Source: Verrucomicrobiia bacterium (GTDB lineage Bacteria > Verrucomicrobiota > Verrucomicrobiia > Verrucomicrobiales > Akkermansiaceae). From it: a DNA stretch of 64,000 nucleotides. The stretch spans positions 1 to 64,000 of the forward strand of contig CANHQJ010000006.1 in the NCBI GenBank assembly GCA_947462875.1, in the 5' to 3' direction. A model generated the notes under the pieces. The model did no database searches, was not told the origin of the DNA, and was given only the letters and a program-made list of their open reading frames with translations. Position 1 is the first letter of the stretch. Each line of letters begins with the position of its first letter. Made by a program: the position numbers and the translations under genes. Positions 63,233 through 64,000 of this stretch are shown here, in pieces.

Positions 63233-64000
63233 ATGGCAACCAAGAAAGCACCGCTCAAGCCAACGCAATCCGCCAAGAAAACCAGCGCCAAACCAGTTCC
63301 CAAGGGGAAAAGTGCGCCCAAGAAGGTGGCCGCAGCCCCAAGCAAAGCGGTGCCGGCTGGCAAGTCGAAACCCGCCGAAAAGCCTGTGAGCAAAAAGCCT
63401 GCTCCCGCCACTCCGGCCAAAAAGCCAACTCTGCCTGCGAAAACAACTCCGCCTGCGAAAACAACTCCGCCCGCAAAAACAGCCAAGGCTCCGGTGAAAG
63501 CCGAGGTCAAAAAAGCGCCTGTGACCAAATCATCGGCCAAGCCTGTGGCGCCAGCTCCTGCCAAAGGCTCCTCCAAGTCGGCGGCTCCCGCCAGCAAAGC
63601 CACGGAACCGGCGGCCGATGCCAAGAAGTCCGGTAAAAAAGGCGGCAAGGACAAACCAAGGATTCACACGCCGGAAATTCAGGAGAAAATCCGCGAACTC
63701 ATCAAGCTCGCCAAGGAGCAGGAGTATCTGACCTACGACGACATCAACGAGATCCTGCCGAATAACATCGTGGATCCGGACGATGTCGAGGCCATCATGG
63801 AGCAATTGCGCTCCATGGAGTTCGATATCATCGATGCTTCGGAAGTGGACCGTTTCAAAGACCGCCGCGGCGATGAGAGCGAACTGGATGAGGACGACAC
63901 CAAGGGCGAGCAGAAGCTCGATATTCTCGATGACCCGGTGCGCATGTATCTCAAGCAAATGGGTCAGGTGCCCTTGCTCACGCGCGAGCAGGAAGTGGAG
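63233..64000 (+). CDS. rpoD: Primary sigma factor RpoD, 5' part, with long basic N-terminal extension
   Basis: The first 256 codons of an RpoD-type sigma factor; the gene runs off the window in frame. Residues 1-142 are Lys/Ala/Pro-rich (PAKTTPPAKTTPPAKT repeats, like histone H1 tails). Residues ~143-220 (RIHTPEIQEKIRELIKLAKE then YLTYDDINEILPNN and DVEAIMEQL) match the sigma-1.1 region, and DPVRMYLKQMGQVPLLTREQEVE at 234-256 is the start of the sigma-1.2 region. Only the beginning is seen, so regions 2-4 are assumed. Confidence 0.9.
   Translation, partial: MATKKAPLKPTQSAKKTSAKPVPKGKSAPKKVAAAPSKAVPAGKSKPAEKPVSKKPAPATPAKKPTLPAKTTPPAKTTPPAKTAKAPVKAEVKKAPVTKSSAKPVAPAPAKGSSKSAAPASKATEPAADAKKSGKKGGKDKPRIHTPEIQEKIRELIKLAKEQEYLTYDDINEILPNNIVDPDDVEAIMEQLRSMEFDIIDASEVDRFKDRRGDESELDEDDTKGEQKLDILDDPVRMYLKQMGQVPLLTREQEVE

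Overview
The window looks like a chromosomal segment of a Verrucomicrobiota bacterium (Verrucomicrobiaceae-like). The best lineage marker is a 1179-residue prepilin-signal protein resembling the Verru_Chthon cassette protein A family. Supporting signs are a Bacteroidota/Verrucomicrobia-type short topoisomerase A subunit, a primary sigma factor with a long basic N-terminal extension, GC-rich coding sequence, and an almost complete lack of Shine-Dalgarno motifs. LpxA and a type II secretion secretin indicate an outer membrane with lipid A. Superoxide dismutase and photolyase suit an oxygen- and light-exposed life. No phage, plasmid, CRISPR or transposase gene is visible.

Layout. 1-378: two copies of a 189-bp tandem unit made of the atpC 3' end plus a palindromic (REPIN-like) element. 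380-7224 (minus): complete F-type ATP synthase operon atpB-E-F-H-A-G-D-C. 7225-7474: divergent regulatory region with a perfect CRP-type palindrome, then an MFS transporter. 9166-16558: mixed housekeeping genes (trpF, a DUF5069 gene overlapping a lysine 2,3-aminomutase-like gene, a SprT-like protein, apt, a GH128-like secreted hydrolase, an EamA exporter, amt). 16711-21576: argS, a class IV PLP enzyme, and a sugar isomerase plus Gfo/Idh/MocA dehydrogenase pair. 21647-26293: hypothetical gene, tRNA-Pro, tRNA-Asn, parC-like gene, an AT-richer secreted orphan and a DUF3127 protein with an SSB-like acidic tail. 26356-30034: polysaccharide deacetylase followed by ribose-type ABC ATPase and permease. 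30158-34983: fusA, sodA, a methyltransferase and DAHP synthase. 35057-39458: the Verru_Chthon A-like protein with a secreted partner. 39600-45784: ROK kinase, oxidoreductase-pxpB-pxpC-pxpA (5-oxoprolinase), nadC-birA. 45789-49360: photolyase, a small AP2-like protein, rpoA-rplQ. 49432-58577: a LolD-like ATPase, then a nine-gene type II secretion operon (G, H, I, J, K, L, M, C-like, D) lacking the ATPase GspE and platform GspF. 58745-64000: ABC ATPase-permease-helical-repeat operon, metallophosphoesterase, lpxA, and the 5' part of rpoD, which runs off the window.

The genes are mostly core metabolism and envelope functions. Two loci make prepilin-peptidase-processed proteins (type II secretion and the Verru_Chthon-like pair), so both depend on a peptidase encoded elsewhere. 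The most unusual sequence-level signals are the atpC-end tandem array with its REPIN-like element, repeated TGATCA-rich palindromes between atp genes, Leu TTA codons restricted to a TTA-G context, and an SSB-like tail on the DUF3127 protein.
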